This document shows, in pieces, positions 1 to 8,540 of a DNA stretch of 53,496 nt. A program made the translations under genes and the position numbers. The notes under the pieces were generated by a model, which saw nothing but the letters and a program-made list of their open reading frames with translations, did no database searches and had not been told where the DNA came from. Within the stretch, counting starts at the first letter, position 1; every line of letters begins with the position of its first letter. The DNA is from Rhodopirellula europaea 6C (GTDB lineage Bacteria > Planctomycetota > Planctomycetia > Pirellulales > Pirellulaceae), in assembly GCF_000338295.1 (NCBI RefSeq), contig NZ_ANMO01000130.1, forward strand, positions 1 to 53,496. The letters run 5' to 3'.

Positions 1-133
1 CCGAGCATGGGAAACGGCGTGCACTGCCCTCCCCGGAATTCTCGCTGAACGCTCGAATCCCGACCCTCCCCAACTGCGTTCAGGAGGGTGATTTCAACCT
101 CGCGAGCACGGCTCTTGAAAACTGCACGACCTC
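1..133. repeat. Right-hand part of a dispersed TIR element, cut by the window edge
   Basis: This stretch matches 51712-51844 almost base for base, with a few substitutions. It ends in the same terminal sequence, AAAACTGCACGACCTC (118-133), so it is the right part of the 252-bp element described at 51593. The left terminal repeat lies outside the window. No gene is visible in it. Confidence 0.85.
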
Positions 134-185
134 GGTTGAGAACTGGGATGGCGGAGGTGTTTGAGCCGATCGTTGGTCGCTCAGG

Positions 186-1877
186 TCACTTCGAATCGCC
201 GATTTGAATGGCGTCGATGGAGGTGAATTTACCCTCCTGCATGTTGGCTCCACCGAGCATCACCAAACGGTCGTCTGCGGTTGGCAGCATGCGGTGAAAG
301 AACCGGGCCGGTTCGACTTGGGCGACCGTTTCCCAGGCCTCTCCATCGGCTGCCAATCGGTGAACAAATCCGTCCAAGGTGGTGACGTACAGACGACCGC
401 CAGCGGCGAAAGCGGAGGATCCAAATCCGGCCATTCCGGATCCGGGAAGGGCGGGGCCGAGTGCCCAGGTTTTGGCCGACGGGTCGTAGACATCGACTCG
501 GGTGGTCGGGCCACCTTCGGATCGCATGCCACCAACCACGAACAGTTTGCCGTCGTGAGCGGCGACGCTGATCGCACGTCGTTGGAAGGGCGGCGTGGCG
601 ACGGATTGCCATCCCGAATCGGGGTCGGCCAGGTCCAGCGACCATGCGGTTTGATGCCAAGTGCTGTCTTCGCTTTCGCCGTTCAGTCTCCATCCACCGA
701 AGACATAAACGGTGTCACCGAGGACCGCCGCGTCCAATGAGGAACGACCTTCGGGCAGAGCGGGAAGATCGGTCCAGGATTTTGTCTTGGGATCAAAGCT
801 GGCGACGGCGGGTTGCGATCGCAGGTCGTGCTCTTCACCGATGTCGTTGACGGCCGCGAAGCCACCGATCCGAATCAGTCGGTCGCCATGTGCGACCAAA
901 GCCAAACCTTGCAAACGCGGACCGGTCGCAACCGTTTCCCATTTCGCGTCGGGGTCGGTGGTGTCCAACGCCCATAGTCGGTTGGATTGTTCTTCGGTCG
1001 AATAGGAGTGAGCGCTGCCGGTGTGTCCGCCGTAGGCGTAGATGGTTCCGTCGACGAAGGCGGCACCAAAACTGGTCAGCTCCTCAGGCAGATCGGCGAG
1101 ACCAGATGGTTGGATCGACACGTCGCTGTCGGCGATCACCTTCGGAGACTCGGTTTGCTTTTTGGGCTGAGCTGCGTCCGATGAGATTCGGAACGATGCG
1201 GTCAGGTAGTCGGCGGTGCTGGAGTACGCTTCGCCGCCGAGTTCCCCTTTGGCGTTCTTGTCGGTGATGCCAGCCATGACCGAGTTGAGTCCGGGCTCGA
1301 TGATGTCCGACGAAAACGACACGCGGCCGTTGCTGTTGGTCGTTTCCGTTCCGGCTTCGTGGCCGTCTTCGCAGAATAATTTGACTTCCGTTTCGGGCAG
1401 AGGTTGCCCGTTACGCAACAACTGAACTTCGATGTCGCCATTCTTTGCCGATGTGATCACGGTTTGCAAAGCAGCCCCGGGCCGAGGATCGCTGGGCCAA
1501 GCTTTCGCGTCATCCTGTGGCAAGTGTTCGACGTGGTAGGTCAGCTTCATTCCGTGGTACAGACCGTAGGTGACCGAGCCAGCGATCTCGTCTCCTTCCG
1601 GAATCGGTTGCGGACTCTGGATGCCAACCAAGTCCTTTGTTTCGACCGGTTTCATGTCAATCGTTTTGCCAGCCGCCGATGCGTTGGTGCTGTGCAACTG
1701 AATTTGCTGAACCGCTTCGGGCATGGGGTAAGTGCGATCGTCGGTTGATTCACCGAACCACATGACCGCGTGCCCGTCGGAATCGGAGGCGAGCCAAGGG
1801 AAGTGAGCTGAGGCAGAAGAGGTTCCGCCAATGAACAGAGCCAAAGCGAGCAGTTGTCGTCTCTTAGAAATTTTCAT
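186..1877 (-). CDS. Secreted DUF4198-like / kelch beta-propeller protein
   Basis: A 563-residue protein with a Sec signal peptide (residues 1-24, ending in SSASA before HFPW). Residues about 25-235 resemble the DUF4198 family, beta-sandwich domains found near metal-uptake genes in other bacteria; the HFPW start and the later stretch that looks like an Ig or carboxypeptidase-regulatory fold fit this. Residues about 255-560 form a kelch propeller. Its blades show hydrophobic-GG strands such as YAYGGHTG, VYVFGGWRL, LFVVGGMRS and LVMLGGANM. It is the last gene of a minus-strand group after a DUF1559 protein and a small lipoprotein, with a 117-bp gap to the latter. The location is probably periplasmic or on the cell surface. 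The ligand is unknown; a role in binding glycans or metal-associated surface proteins would be a guess. Confidence 0.85.
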   Translation of the reverse strand: MKISKRRQLLALALFIGGTSSASAHFPWLASDSDGHAVMWFGESTDDRTYPMPEAVQQIQLHSTNASAAGKTIDMKPVETKDLVGIQSPQPIPEGDEIAGSVTYGLYHGMKLTYHVEHLPQDDAKAWPSDPRPGAALQTVITSAKNGDIEVQLLRNGQPLPETEVKLFCEDGHEAGTETTNSNGRVSFSSDIIEPGLNSVMAGITDKNAKGELGGEAYSSTADYLTASFRISSDAAQPKKQTESPKVIADSDVSIQPSGLADLPEELTSFGAAFVDGTIYAYGGHTGSAHSYSTEEQSNRLWALDTTDPDAKWETVATGPRLQGLALVAHGDRLIRIGGFAAVNDIGEEHDLRSQPAVASFDPKTKSWTDLPALPEGRSSLDAAVLGDTVYVFGGWRLNGESEDSTWHQTAWSLDLADPDSGWQSVATPPFQRRAISVAAHDGKLFVVGGMRSEGGPTTRVDVYDPSAKTWALGPALPGSGMAGFGSSAFAAGGRLYVTTLDGFVHRLAADGEAWETVAQVEPARFFHRMLPTADDRLVMLGGANMQEGKFTSIDAIQIGDSK

Positions 1878-1994
1878 GATGATGAATTGCTACGGAGGGA
1901 TTTGATTTGTCTGGGAAAGAGTCGCTCGGTAGGGCGACTCGACAGTTGGCGTGGATGACGCGGCCGAAATCGGCACGCGTCGTTGTTCACGTTT

Positions 1995-2477
1995 TCAACG
2001 TTTGGTCAGTTCGAACGTCAACGGTTGAACGTTGGCTGCGTTAATCGTTGCTCTCAGTTGACCGGTGCTTCGATAGCGAGCCGGAATGGTTCGAGCGTTC
2101 AGTGGATCTCGATCACCGTTCTGCATGGCAGCCAACGCTTCGTTCATTTCAGGTTCCAAGGGAGTGACAATCACGTGATGTTCACCCGGCGAGGGACCGT
2201 TGGTCGAATCGAAAGCAAAGCGTCCCTCTGAAATCATGGTAACGCTGTCGTGAAGCCCCGGTTCGGTTTTGACGGGCGTGAACCGGATCATCGCACTGGG
2301 CAGCGGTTTGCCGCCGAGTGTGACTTCGCCTGCGACGGCCACGTGTTCTGATTCAGGTGCCTGAGAACATCCAGCCGAAAGAATCACGATCAATGCAACG
2401 CTGAACGACCACGGTGTTTTCAGTCCACTCGTGATTGTTCGAATCGACTTGGAAACATCAGCGTGAAGCATGATCAT
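1995..2477 (-). CDS. Small lipoprotein, carboxypeptidase-regulatory-like fold
   Basis: A 160-residue protein. A hydrophobic stretch (about residues 25-34) runs into a lipobox, LSAGC, with Cys37 as the lipidated residue. The mature part has the pattern [22 protein letters not shown], then ISEGRFAF and PGEHHVIV. This is typical of the transthyretin / carboxypeptidase-regulatory-like beta-sandwich lipoproteins that are very common in planctomycetes. Its ATG overlaps the stop of the upstream DUF1559 gene by 4 bp (ATGA), which suggests translational coupling. A second ATG two codons downstream is also possible. The function is unknown; it is probably exported together with its DUF1559 partner. Confidence 0.85.
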   Translation of the reverse strand: MIMLHADVSKSIRTITSGLKTPWSFSVALIVILSAGCSQAPESEHVAVAGEVTLGGKPLPSAMIRFTPVKTEPGLHDSVTMISEGRFAFDSTNGPSPGEHHVIVTPLEPEMNEALAAMQNGDRDPLNARTIPARYRSTGQLRATINAANVQPLTFELTKR

Positions 2478-3430
2478 GGAGCTGCCTCAACAACTTCACG
2501 ACCGTTGCGGGTGGCCAACGCGTTCAGCAATTCGCGATCGAGAGATTCCGACGTGAATCGAACACTGCCGTCTCCGAACAAAAAGTAGACACCGCCTTTG
2601 TGCATGCTTTGGAATCCGCCATTGTTGGCGGCGTTGTGAACGTTGAGTTCCTTTTGGCTGGTCCCGAGCGAAACCTTCGGGTAGCCAAGCACCCAACGGG
2701 CCGTTCCCCACTTCACCGTTCCTGCAACACTGGCCGGGCTGGTCCACAAATAGTCGGCCATGTCATAGGTCGTTTCGCCGTACGCGATCGTGTTGCTGCT
2801 GCCATCGATTAAGTCGCGAAAACCGGTGGCTGGGTTGTCGTATCCGTAGGCGGTCCAGTTCAAACCAAACATCCCATCGGCTTTGGGCATGTAAGCGGCG
2901 GTGCCTTCGCACGCGAGATAGCTAGACGGTCCACCGGTCTCGTTCAGGTCTCTGTCCGGAACGCTTCGAGGCAGGACCATCGATGGGCACAGGTACGTCG
3001 CGATCGTTTGTGCGGCGACTTCTTGGTTGATGGGATCGGAATACGAACGGCTGAAGTCAAATTGCTGATACGTGTTGGCTTCTTCCAGAAACGGCAGGGC
3101 GGCAGTCAATGGTCCAAGGAAGTTGCTCAGCCGCGAACCTTCGGGGAACTTTTTGAAAGTGCCGTGGTAGTTGTGCAGCGCCAATCCAATCTGCTTGAGA
3201 TTGTTACTGCAGCTCATCCGACGAGCGGCGGCACGGGCCGATTGAACGGCGGGCAACAACAATCCGACCAACACACCGATGATGGCGATGACCACCAAAA
3301 GTTCGACCAACGTGAATGCTCGTCGCCGCGAGCTTTGGGCGGGCGAGATTGTTGGGACTGATCCGCCAAGATCAGTGGAAGGGGATGCAAACGCGGAAGT
3401 ACGGGCGCGGAAGCGCGCAGAAATAGGCAT
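2474..3430 (-). CDS. DUF1559 prepilin-like protein
   Basis: A 318-residue protein with a type IV prepilin methylation site: basic RRR followed by [15 protein letters not shown], cleavage after Ala38 and Glu43 as the +5 glutamate. Then follow [16 protein letters not shown] and the DUF1559 signature [17 protein letters not shown]. The C-terminus carries the usual [17 protein letters not shown] end of the family. DUF1559 proteins are expanded in planctomycetes and are thought to be pseudopilin-like exported proteins. The ORF is open to a GTG at 3454. I prefer the ATG at 3430 because TGGAG stands just upstream of it as a ribosome-binding site. The leader of 38 residues is longer than the usual pilin leader. 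It is first in an operon with the lipoprotein at 1995 and perhaps the kelch protein. Confidence 0.9.
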   Translation of the reverse strand: MPISARFRARTSAFASPSTDLGGSVPTISPAQSSRRRAFTLVELLVVIAIIGVLVGLLLPAVQSARAAARRMSCSNNLKQIGLALHNYHGTFKKFPEGSRLSNFLGPLTAALPFLEEANTYQQFDFSRSYSDPINQEVAAQTIATYLCPSMVLPRSVPDRDLNETGGPSSYLACEGTAAYMPKADGMFGLNWTAYGYDNPATGFRDLIDGSSNTIAYGETTYDMADYLWTSPASVAGTVKWGTARWVLGYPKVSLGTSQKELNVHNAANNGGFQSMHKGGVYFLFGDGSVRFTSESLDRELLNALATRNGREVVEAAP

Positions 3431-3859
3431 GGTTTTCTCCAGCCAGAAAGTCACGGAACGGGAAACGTCCCGGGTGCGGGACGGATCGAGCGTGGCTGGC
3501 TAGAGAGCGAAAAAGCTCGTCGCTTGCTGCGTCGTCGATGCTGATATTGCGAATCAGTTGCAATAATTATGCTCGTTCTAACGGTTGTTGCAACCGTGGT
3601 TGAGGAGAAAAGTCGTTTGAACCCTCCTGAAGAAGGGTTTGTTGATGTAGTGGCAGCCCACTTGGGTGGTTATTTAGTTTGGGCGGCGACGGTGCTGCAT
3701 TCATGCACGACCCCAGTTCAGGGGGTTCTGCGAGTGGTTCAGTGCAGGGTGCTTGGTCCCCGGAGGCCGCCTCCTGGAGGCAGTTTGACCCGGAGTCCCG
3801 AGGCGGTACGAGTCGTAAGTCGTTAAATACAAATCATTTATCGTCGAAAACCCGACGGG
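3431..3859. other. Gene-free upstream region of the DUF1559 operon
   Basis: No convincing coding region is present. The sequence near 3500-3570 is where the promoter of the minus-strand DUF1559 operon should lie. AACCCT (3620-3625) pairs with AGGGTT (3634-3639) as a weak hairpin. A GC-rich self-complementary patch (CCGGAGGCCGCCTCC) lies at about 3760-3775. I cannot assign either to a function. Confidence 0.4.
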
Positions 3860-4053
3860 GAGGTCGAGCCAGGCGGTGCAGTTTTCCGATACCACTTTTC
3901 AGCAGATTTCCACATGGCGTAGCTCTCCCGGACCGAAGTTGGGGGAGAGGGTGAGCGACGCCGTTCAGGCGTACGCGAGGGTGAGTGCCGGGCATGGGAT
4001 CTTGCACACAACCTTTCCCGGCGTGTGGATGTTGCCTCTCATGGAAATCCGAT

Positions 4054-4351
4054 GCGTCAGCGAGGATTGAGTCAAGTGCGTTCCCTCGCTGACGCGTTTT
4101 GAAGTTGCGCTTTTGCATTCGGTTTTGTTGGCCAACGGCCATCCTCATCGAAGCCAGGGGCATCGCCCCTGGGATTGAGAACCAAGAGGACTGGTTGGCC
4201 AACGGCCAACATCAACCCACACGTTTTGAATTGAATTTGGCCGTTGGCCAAAATGGGGCCGTGTTTTTCTGCTCCAGGGGCGATGCCCCTGGCTATGTTG
4301 AACGAGGCCGTTGGCCATTAGAGGAAAAAGCGCATCTTCAAAACTGACGCG
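4054..4351. repeat. Large multi-level palindromic repeat element
   Basis: Several inverted repeats are nested here. GCGTCAGCGAGG (4054-4065) pairs perfectly with CCTCGCTGACGC (4084-4095). TTTTGAAGTTGCGCTTTT (4097-4114) pairs 17 of 18 with the complement of 4326-4343. TTGGCCAACGGCC occurs at 4128-4140 and 4195-4207, and its complement near 4239 and 4306. CCAGGGGCATCGCCCCTGG (4154-4172) is itself nearly palindromic and is the exact reverse complement of 4274-4292. The whole could fold into a long cruciform or RNA hairpin. No transposase is present. Confidence 0.8.
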
Positions 4352-4371
4352 TGGGGGTTACCAAAACCAAT

Positions 4372-4392
4372 CACCTTCCCAAAGGGAAGGTG
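4372..4392. repeat. Short perfect hairpin near the end of the FAH gene
   Basis: CACCTTCCC and GGGAAGGTG form a 9-bp perfect stem with a 3-base AAA loop. A related hairpin, CCTTCC..GGAAGG, follows at 4471-4487. The two are followed by similar bases (GAAGTAAAACT and GTAGAAAACT), so they look like a short direct repeat. They may act as transcription stops for the FAH gene, which ends at 4513 on the minus strand, but there is no clear T-run. Confidence 0.4.
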
Positions 4393-4512
4393 AAGTAAAA
4401 CTGCACGGCCTCCGGGATGGTCGAGCATCGGATCCAGCGCCTAACCCTCCCCGTACCGAAGCGGGCCGACCCTTCCAGAGGGAAGGTGTAGAAAACTCTC
4501 GGTCCTTCAATA

Positions 4513-5409
4513 TCAGGCTTCAGCTTGGCAGGTGTTTTCCAGGCGACCGATGCCGTCGATTTCGACCACGCAGCGATCACCGGGGGCCAGATATCGTTGC
4601 GGTGTTCGTGCATCACCCACTCCTGATGGAGTTCCCGTGAAAATCAGGTCGCCGGGCTTCAGCGTCATGAATTTCGATAGGTGTGTGATCAACGCGGGGA
4701 TGTCGAAGATCAGTTGATCCGTTTTGCTCTCCTGCAGTGTTTCACCATTGATGTGCAAGCGAATCGGGAGATCGCCTGGATCAGAGATCTCGTCGGCGGT
4801 GACGACGGCGGGGCCGAGTGGAGCAAACGTGTCAAATGATTTCCCCACCAACCATTGCCCGCCGGGACGCCCCTTTTGCCAATCTCGCGAAGATACGTCG
4901 TGGCCGACCGCGTATCCAAAGACCGCGTCCATCGCTTCGCTGGCATCCACGTGACGCGTGGTTTTCCCGATGACCACGACCAATTCGGCTTCGTAGTCAA
5001 CTTTGTCGCTGATCTTGGGCAGCACGATGTCTTGTCCGTGTCCGACCAGTGCTGAATTGAATTTGCTGAACACGACCGGCAGCGATGGTTTCTCGGCTCC
5101 CGTTTCAATCGCGTGATCGAGATAGTTCAAACCGATGCAAAGAATTTTTTCAGGGCAGGCAACCGGCGGAAGCAATTGCTCAGGAGCATCGGTCCACTGC
5201 GATTCGGTGGGCGTGGGGAGTTGATCGAAGTCTGATTTGCCGAGCGAAAAAAGGGTGTTGCCTTGCAACCATTTTTGTTCGACCCCCGCACCCATCAAAT
5301 CGCCAATGGGACAAACCTTGGGACGCGGAGCCAGTTGGGTTTCAGGTTCTTTTCGAATCGCCAAACGTGTGGCACCGGAAGAATCAACGTAACGGCAAAA
5401 AGCGACCAT
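4513..5409 (-). CDS. Fumarylacetoacetate hydrolase (FAH) family protein
   Basis: A 298-residue protein of the FAH superfamily, which includes acylpyruvases, fumarylacetoacetase and 2-oxo-hept-ene-dioate decarboxylases. Diagnostic pieces are [16 protein letters not shown], the metal-binding [12 protein letters not shown], and [32 protein letters not shown]. The late [18 protein letters not shown] is typical of the C-terminal lid. These enzymes hydrolyse or decarboxylate 2,4-dioxo acids with a Mg2+ or Mn2+ ion. The substrate cannot be read from the sequence, and no aromatic-catabolism genes are adjacent. I chose the ATG at 5409 rather than the in-frame TTG at 5421. The gene stands alone and ends directly beside the repeat-filled 3.9-4.5 kb region. 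Confidence 0.88.
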   Translation of the reverse strand: MVAFCRYVDSSGATRLAIRKEPETQLAPRPKVCPIGDLMGAGVEQKWLQGNTLFSLGKSDFDQLPTPTESQWTDAPEQLLPPVACPEKILCIGLNYLDHAIETGAEKPSLPVVFSKFNSALVGHGQDIVLPKISDKVDYEAELVVVIGKTTRHVDASEAMDAVFGYAVGHDVSSRDWQKGRPGGQWLVGKSFDTFAPLGPAVVTADEISDPGDLPIRLHINGETLQESKTDQLIFDIPALITHLSKFMTLKPGDLIFTGTPSGVGDARTPQRYLAPGDRCVVEIDGIGRLENTCQAEA

Positions 5410-5668
5410 GAGGGGAACCAATCGAAATGGCAGTGAGGCGGGGACAGTGGACTCGAGAAGTCAAAACAGACGACCGGATGAATCGTTGATTTGCTAGCAA
5501 ATCTTTTCTTTTGCAAGCAATAACATAACGATCCACTCAATTGTTGGGGGAAGCCAGCAGAGGCCCAAACGAATCTTTACACTGCGACCACGCGTCGGCA
5601 TACTCCGATCCCCGCGGCTGCGTTGGAGCTCCAGCGGGCGAGTTCGATCCTCTCTTTTCCCACCGTCT

Positions 5669-6487
5669 ATGAACACCTTGGCGATCAACCAATTGTCGAC
5701 TCTTCGATGGGAATTCGAGCAAGACGCTCAAGCGTATTCCGACCGAGGTTTCGAAGGCATTGGCTTGTTTCGACCGAAGCTTGATGACCTGGGAATCGAT
5801 CGAGCCGTGGAGTTGCTGGCCGAAACGAACTTGCGAGTCACTTCGCTCAGTTGGGTCGGTGGATTCACCGGCAGCGATGGTCGAGGATTTGACGACGCCG
5901 TTCGCGATGCGATGAGCGCCGTTCGTGACGCCGCGGAATTGCGAGCCGAAACGCTGATCGTGTTGGCTGGTGGTCGCAACAATCACATTCGCAAGCATGC
6001 TCGCCGGACGCTTTGCGATGCCTTGTCTCACCTCGCGATCATCGCCGAGGAGTTTGGCGTGAAGCTTTCTTTGGAACCGATTCACGCCGGATGTGGCATG
6101 GAATGGTCCTTCGTCAATGATTTGGAATCGACCCTCGAGATTCTCGATATGGTCGACAGTCCCAACCTAGGAATCGTGCTGGATACCTATCACGTCGGCA
6201 TGGATGACCGAGTGCTCGATATGTTGCCGCACGTCGTTCCTTTCATGCATTTGATGCAGTTGGGCGACGGTCGACACAGTCCACTCGGCGAGATGAATCG
6301 TTGCCTTCTGGGTGAAGGCTGCGTGCCGATTCAGTCGCTGGTTCACCGAGTCTTGGAACTGGGATACTCCGGACCGATCGAAGTGGAGTTGATCGGCGAA
6401 GACGTCGAACCGCTCAGCTACGAATCCGTGCTTGATCACACGCGATCGTACCTGGACCAATACGTTGGTCCTGTGAAATCAAGCTGA
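5669..6487 (+). CDS. Sugar phosphate isomerase/epimerase-like TIM barrel
   Basis: A 272-residue protein of the xylose-isomerase-like TIM-barrel family (IolE, hydroxypyruvate isomerase and endonuclease IV relatives). Visible conserved steps are GFEGIGLF near the N-terminus, LSWVGGFTG, LIVLAGGRNNH, KLSLEPIHAG (the metal-binding Glu on a core strand), LGIVLDTYHVGMDD (Asp and His ligands), HLMQLGDGRHSPLGEMNRCLLGEG and GPIEVELIGEDVEP near the end. The combination is usual for enzymes that isomerise or epimerise keto-sugars or inositol derivatives with a divalent metal. It has no signal peptide, so it is cytoplasmic. No sugar operon lies beside it, so the substrate is unknown. Confidence 0.85.
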   Translation: MNTLAINQLSTLRWEFEQDAQAYSDRGFEGIGLFRPKLDDLGIDRAVELLAETNLRVTSLSWVGGFTGSDGRGFDDAVRDAMSAVRDAAELRAETLIVLAGGRNNHIRKHARRTLCDALSHLAIIAEEFGVKLSLEPIHAGCGMEWSFVNDLESTLEILDMVDSPNLGIVLDTYHVGMDDRVLDMLPHVVPFMHLMQLGDGRHSPLGEMNRCLLGEGCVPIQSLVHRVLELGYSGPIEVELIGEDVEPLSYESVLDHTRSYLDQYVGPVKSS

Positions 6488-6557
6488 TCCATCCACCGGA
6501 ATGCTCACGCATCTCGTTGGAGAATGGGGCCTCAATGACGGTTTCTGATTTTCTGAA

Positions 6558-7451
6558 TCACAGCAAACGGCAATGGTCCAAAATCGCGTCGGCATCCGCT
6601 TTGTAGCCGACGTAGAAGGGCCCGAACTCGGCGTACTTCGCGCTCGCTTGATCGAATCGCATCTTGTAGACGATGTCTTTGAGATACTGAGGGTTGCGAC
6701 CCCACAAGGTCACCATCCATTCCCAATCATCCAGTCCAACGCCGACTGAGATCAACTGGCTGACCTTGCCCGCGAAAGCCATTCCGCTTTGGGCGTGTTC
6801 GGCCATCATTTGGTTACGAGCACTGAATGGTTCCATGAACCAGTTGGCACCCGGCACTCGGCTCTTGTTCATCGGATAGAAACACGCCGACGGCCAATCA
6901 GGAATCTCAGGTTGCAAGCGATTGCGATTCATCATCGGCAAACGTCGTTCGTAGGCAGCCACTTTCGCGGCCAACTCGGGTGAGTCTGGCGTGTTGCCTT
7001 CTTTGATCAATCGTTGACGATACTCTTCGATCGAAGGAACGTATTCGCTCACTTCGCTGACGGAGACGAACGACCACGCGGGTTCAATCAACCGACCAAT
7101 TCCCGGTGCCATGATCGCTTGGTGGATGCCATCGACTTTGGCGGGATCGGGATCCATCACCATGATGCCGAAGTCGCAATCGTGGCCGCTGATCCAATAC
7201 GACGCCAAGCGTTCGGGAACCGCATCGCCGGTGGGGTTCAGGGCCGCGAGGAATTGTTCGCGATGATTTGGTGCAATCGATCCATCAAACATTTCACGAC
7301 GGAATCGATAGAAGTAGTGGCCGCAGTGCCAACCTTCTTCTGGAACGACACTTGGTTCGGGCAAAGGAGCATGCCCGGGCCGGCCGACTCCTGGAGGAGG
7401 ACCGCCAGCAGAGGGTGCGGATGGACGTGACTGCGATGGATCAGATGTCAT
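6558..7451 (-). CDS. hemQ: Coproheme decarboxylase (HemQ/ChdC), chlorite dismutase family
   Basis: A 297-residue protein of the chlorite-dismutase-like family. It converts coproheme III to heme b using H2O2, the last step of the coproporphyrin-dependent heme pathway. Tyr192 and Lys196 in FYPMNKSR match the catalytic Tyr and Lys known from Firmicute ChdC, and His219 in AEHAQSG matches the proximal heme ligand. The Tyr-to-His spacing of 27 residues is the same as in the characterised enzymes. The core starts around residue 38. The first 35 or so residues are a Pro/Gly/Ser-rich extension that may be disordered. No other heme genes are in the window. A true chlorite dismutase is unlikely because of the Tyr/Lys pair and the length. 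Confidence 0.88.
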   Translation of the reverse strand: MTSDPSQSRPSAPSAGGPPPGVGRPGHAPLPEPSVVPEEGWHCGHYFYRFRREMFDGSIAPNHREQFLAALNPTGDAVPERLASYWISGHDCDFGIMVMDPDPAKVDGIHQAIMAPGIGRLIEPAWSFVSVSEVSEYVPSIEEYRQRLIKEGNTPDSPELAAKVAAYERRLPMMNRNRLQPEIPDWPSACFYPMNKSRVPGANWFMEPFSARNQMMAEHAQSGMAFAGKVSQLISVGVGLDDWEWMVTLWGRNPQYLKDIVYKMRFDQASAKYAEFGPFYVGYKADADAILDHCRLL

Positions 7452-7571
7452 GGAGGTCGATCGAGTGGGTGTTTTTTTGGAGGACGTCGAGACGAAGCGG
7501 CGGGTTCAGAATCAGAACCTTCCATCCTCGAGCCACCCAGTGTAGATCTCGATCGTTGATTTTGCAGCGCG

Positions 7572-8291
7572 TTATCGCAGCGACCACTGCAAAGAACGGT
7601 CTTGGTAACCGTGTTGCCGGGACCAATGTCGTTTTCCTTCGGCACCAAAATAGCCATACGAATAGGGCGTTTTCCAGCGAGGTTGGACGGTGGCGGCGGG
7701 AATGGTTGGGCGCGTCTGAGGATTTTTGACCCAGTGTTCACCGACGCCCAGTCGACCCGGGCCCTTCGCACCGGGATCGTTTTCGACTCCGGGAGGATGG
7801 GTCAAAGGAGCCATCGTTGCTTTGGCTTTTTGGTGAGCGTGCTGCAGGTGAGGGTGCACGGATCCGGCGGATTGTTGGTGCCCGTGTTGTGAGTGACCGG
7901 AAGATCGATTCGGGGCGTAGCCATTTGCTGGCACGGAACCGTGGTTTCGAGCGTTTTTCGGTGCCGCGGGGGCCTGGATGATCACGTGAGGAACCTGGGC
8001 CGGCGGATTGAAACCAGGCACTCCGTCCCAATAGTCCGCCAAACCAACTTCTTGGTGAGGAGCTCCATCGACGTAAGTCTCGGAAGACACAATGGTTTCG
8101 CCGCTCTGAAGAGGCAACTGAACTGGCTGAGGCAGCTGTGCCCGAGCCGAATTCGCCATCAACGCGAACATTCCTGCCAGGAGCAGGGTTTTCGGCGTTG
8201 CGAGCCATGCCGAGGCTTGTTCCCCACGGAGCGATTGGTTCGAAGCATGAAAATTCCCGCCAAGCAGTCGGCGAATCGGGTGGTTCAACAT
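7572..8291 (-). CDS. Histidine-rich secreted protein of unknown function
   Basis: A 239-residue protein. A long basic n-region (about 33 residues) precedes the hydrophobic core LLLAGMFALMA and a signal-peptidase site after NSARA. The mature protein is Pro/Gln/His-rich. It includes SGHSQHGHQQSAGS and HPHLQHAHQKAK (His clusters at about residues 130-160), and an aromatic, basic C-terminus (TPYSYGYFGAEGKRHW). No family is recognised. The His clusters could bind metal, which is speculation. It ends 120 bp before the ChdC start on the same strand, so the two could share a transcript. Confidence 0.7.
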   Translation of the reverse strand: MLNHPIRRLLGGNFHASNQSLRGEQASAWLATPKTLLLAGMFALMANSARAQLPQPVQLPLQSGETIVSSETYVDGAPHQEVGLADYWDGVPGFNPPAQVPHVIIQAPAAPKNARNHGSVPANGYAPNRSSGHSQHGHQQSAGSVHPHLQHAHQKAKATMAPLTHPPGVENDPGAKGPGRLGVGEHWVKNPQTRPTIPAATVQPRWKTPYSYGYFGAEGKRHWSRQHGYQDRSLQWSLR

Positions 8292-8343
8292 GAGATGGCA
8301 GGTGTTGGAGGGACCGATGGGCGGGGACGGACATGTCCGCTTA

Positions 8344-8540
8344 TCACAGAGCCGAATTGGCTGGCTCTAGCGAGAAACCTTCGACGGTATCCGCTACCAA
8401 ACTCAAACCGCCAATCACAAGAGGCGAATCACCCTGGCGAGAAAATCGAGCGGCTTGGTACAAGCGATCTTTGGTAGCCGTCAATCGTTTGCTGCCGTGA
8501 GTCCAGAAGACCCATTTTCCGCTCGCTTGATTTACTTCCA
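8344..8540 (-). CDS. Possible 65-residue small protein
   Basis: An ORF starting at an ATG whose last coding-strand base is shared with the ATG of the ABC exporter on the other strand (CATG at 8538-8541). The product reads MEVNQASGKWVFWTHG, then TKDRLYQAARFSRQG and SPLVIGGLSLVADTVEG. The codon use (CGA/CGC, TTG, GGT, GAA) looks like that of the neighbours. No family is recognised. It fills an otherwise empty 247-bp gap. The lack of room for a promoter, and the absence of a ribosome-binding site that I can see, keep the confidence low. Confidence 0.3.

Larger units (their letters stand above)
3860..4412. repeat. Diverged TIR element interrupted by a second inverted-repeat element
   Basis: The left part (3860 to about 4022) matches the left half of the element at 51593, including the stretch around GCGACGCCGTTCAGGCGTAC. 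Its left terminus has 10 extra bases between GAGGTCG and TGCAGTTTT. A right terminus in the expected orientation, AAAACTGCACGGCCTC, lies at 4397-4412 (one change from consensus). The middle, which should match the other copy, is replaced by the palindromic element at 4054-4351. The simplest reading is that a second element inserted into, or recombined with, an old copy. Confidence 0.65.

Noticed and set aside
3834-4202. 122-codon ORF on the minus strand in the repeat region
   Set aside because: Its middle translates the TIR element (HPRVRLNGVA and TPCGNLLKSGI), and the ORF at 51471-51719 carries the same words because it is another copy of the same repeat. It is a translated repeat.
7738-8334. 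198-codon minus-strand ORF overlapping the His-rich protein
   Set aside because: The alternative frame is Ser/Arg-rich with no signal peptide, while the chosen frame has a clear signal and cleavage site.
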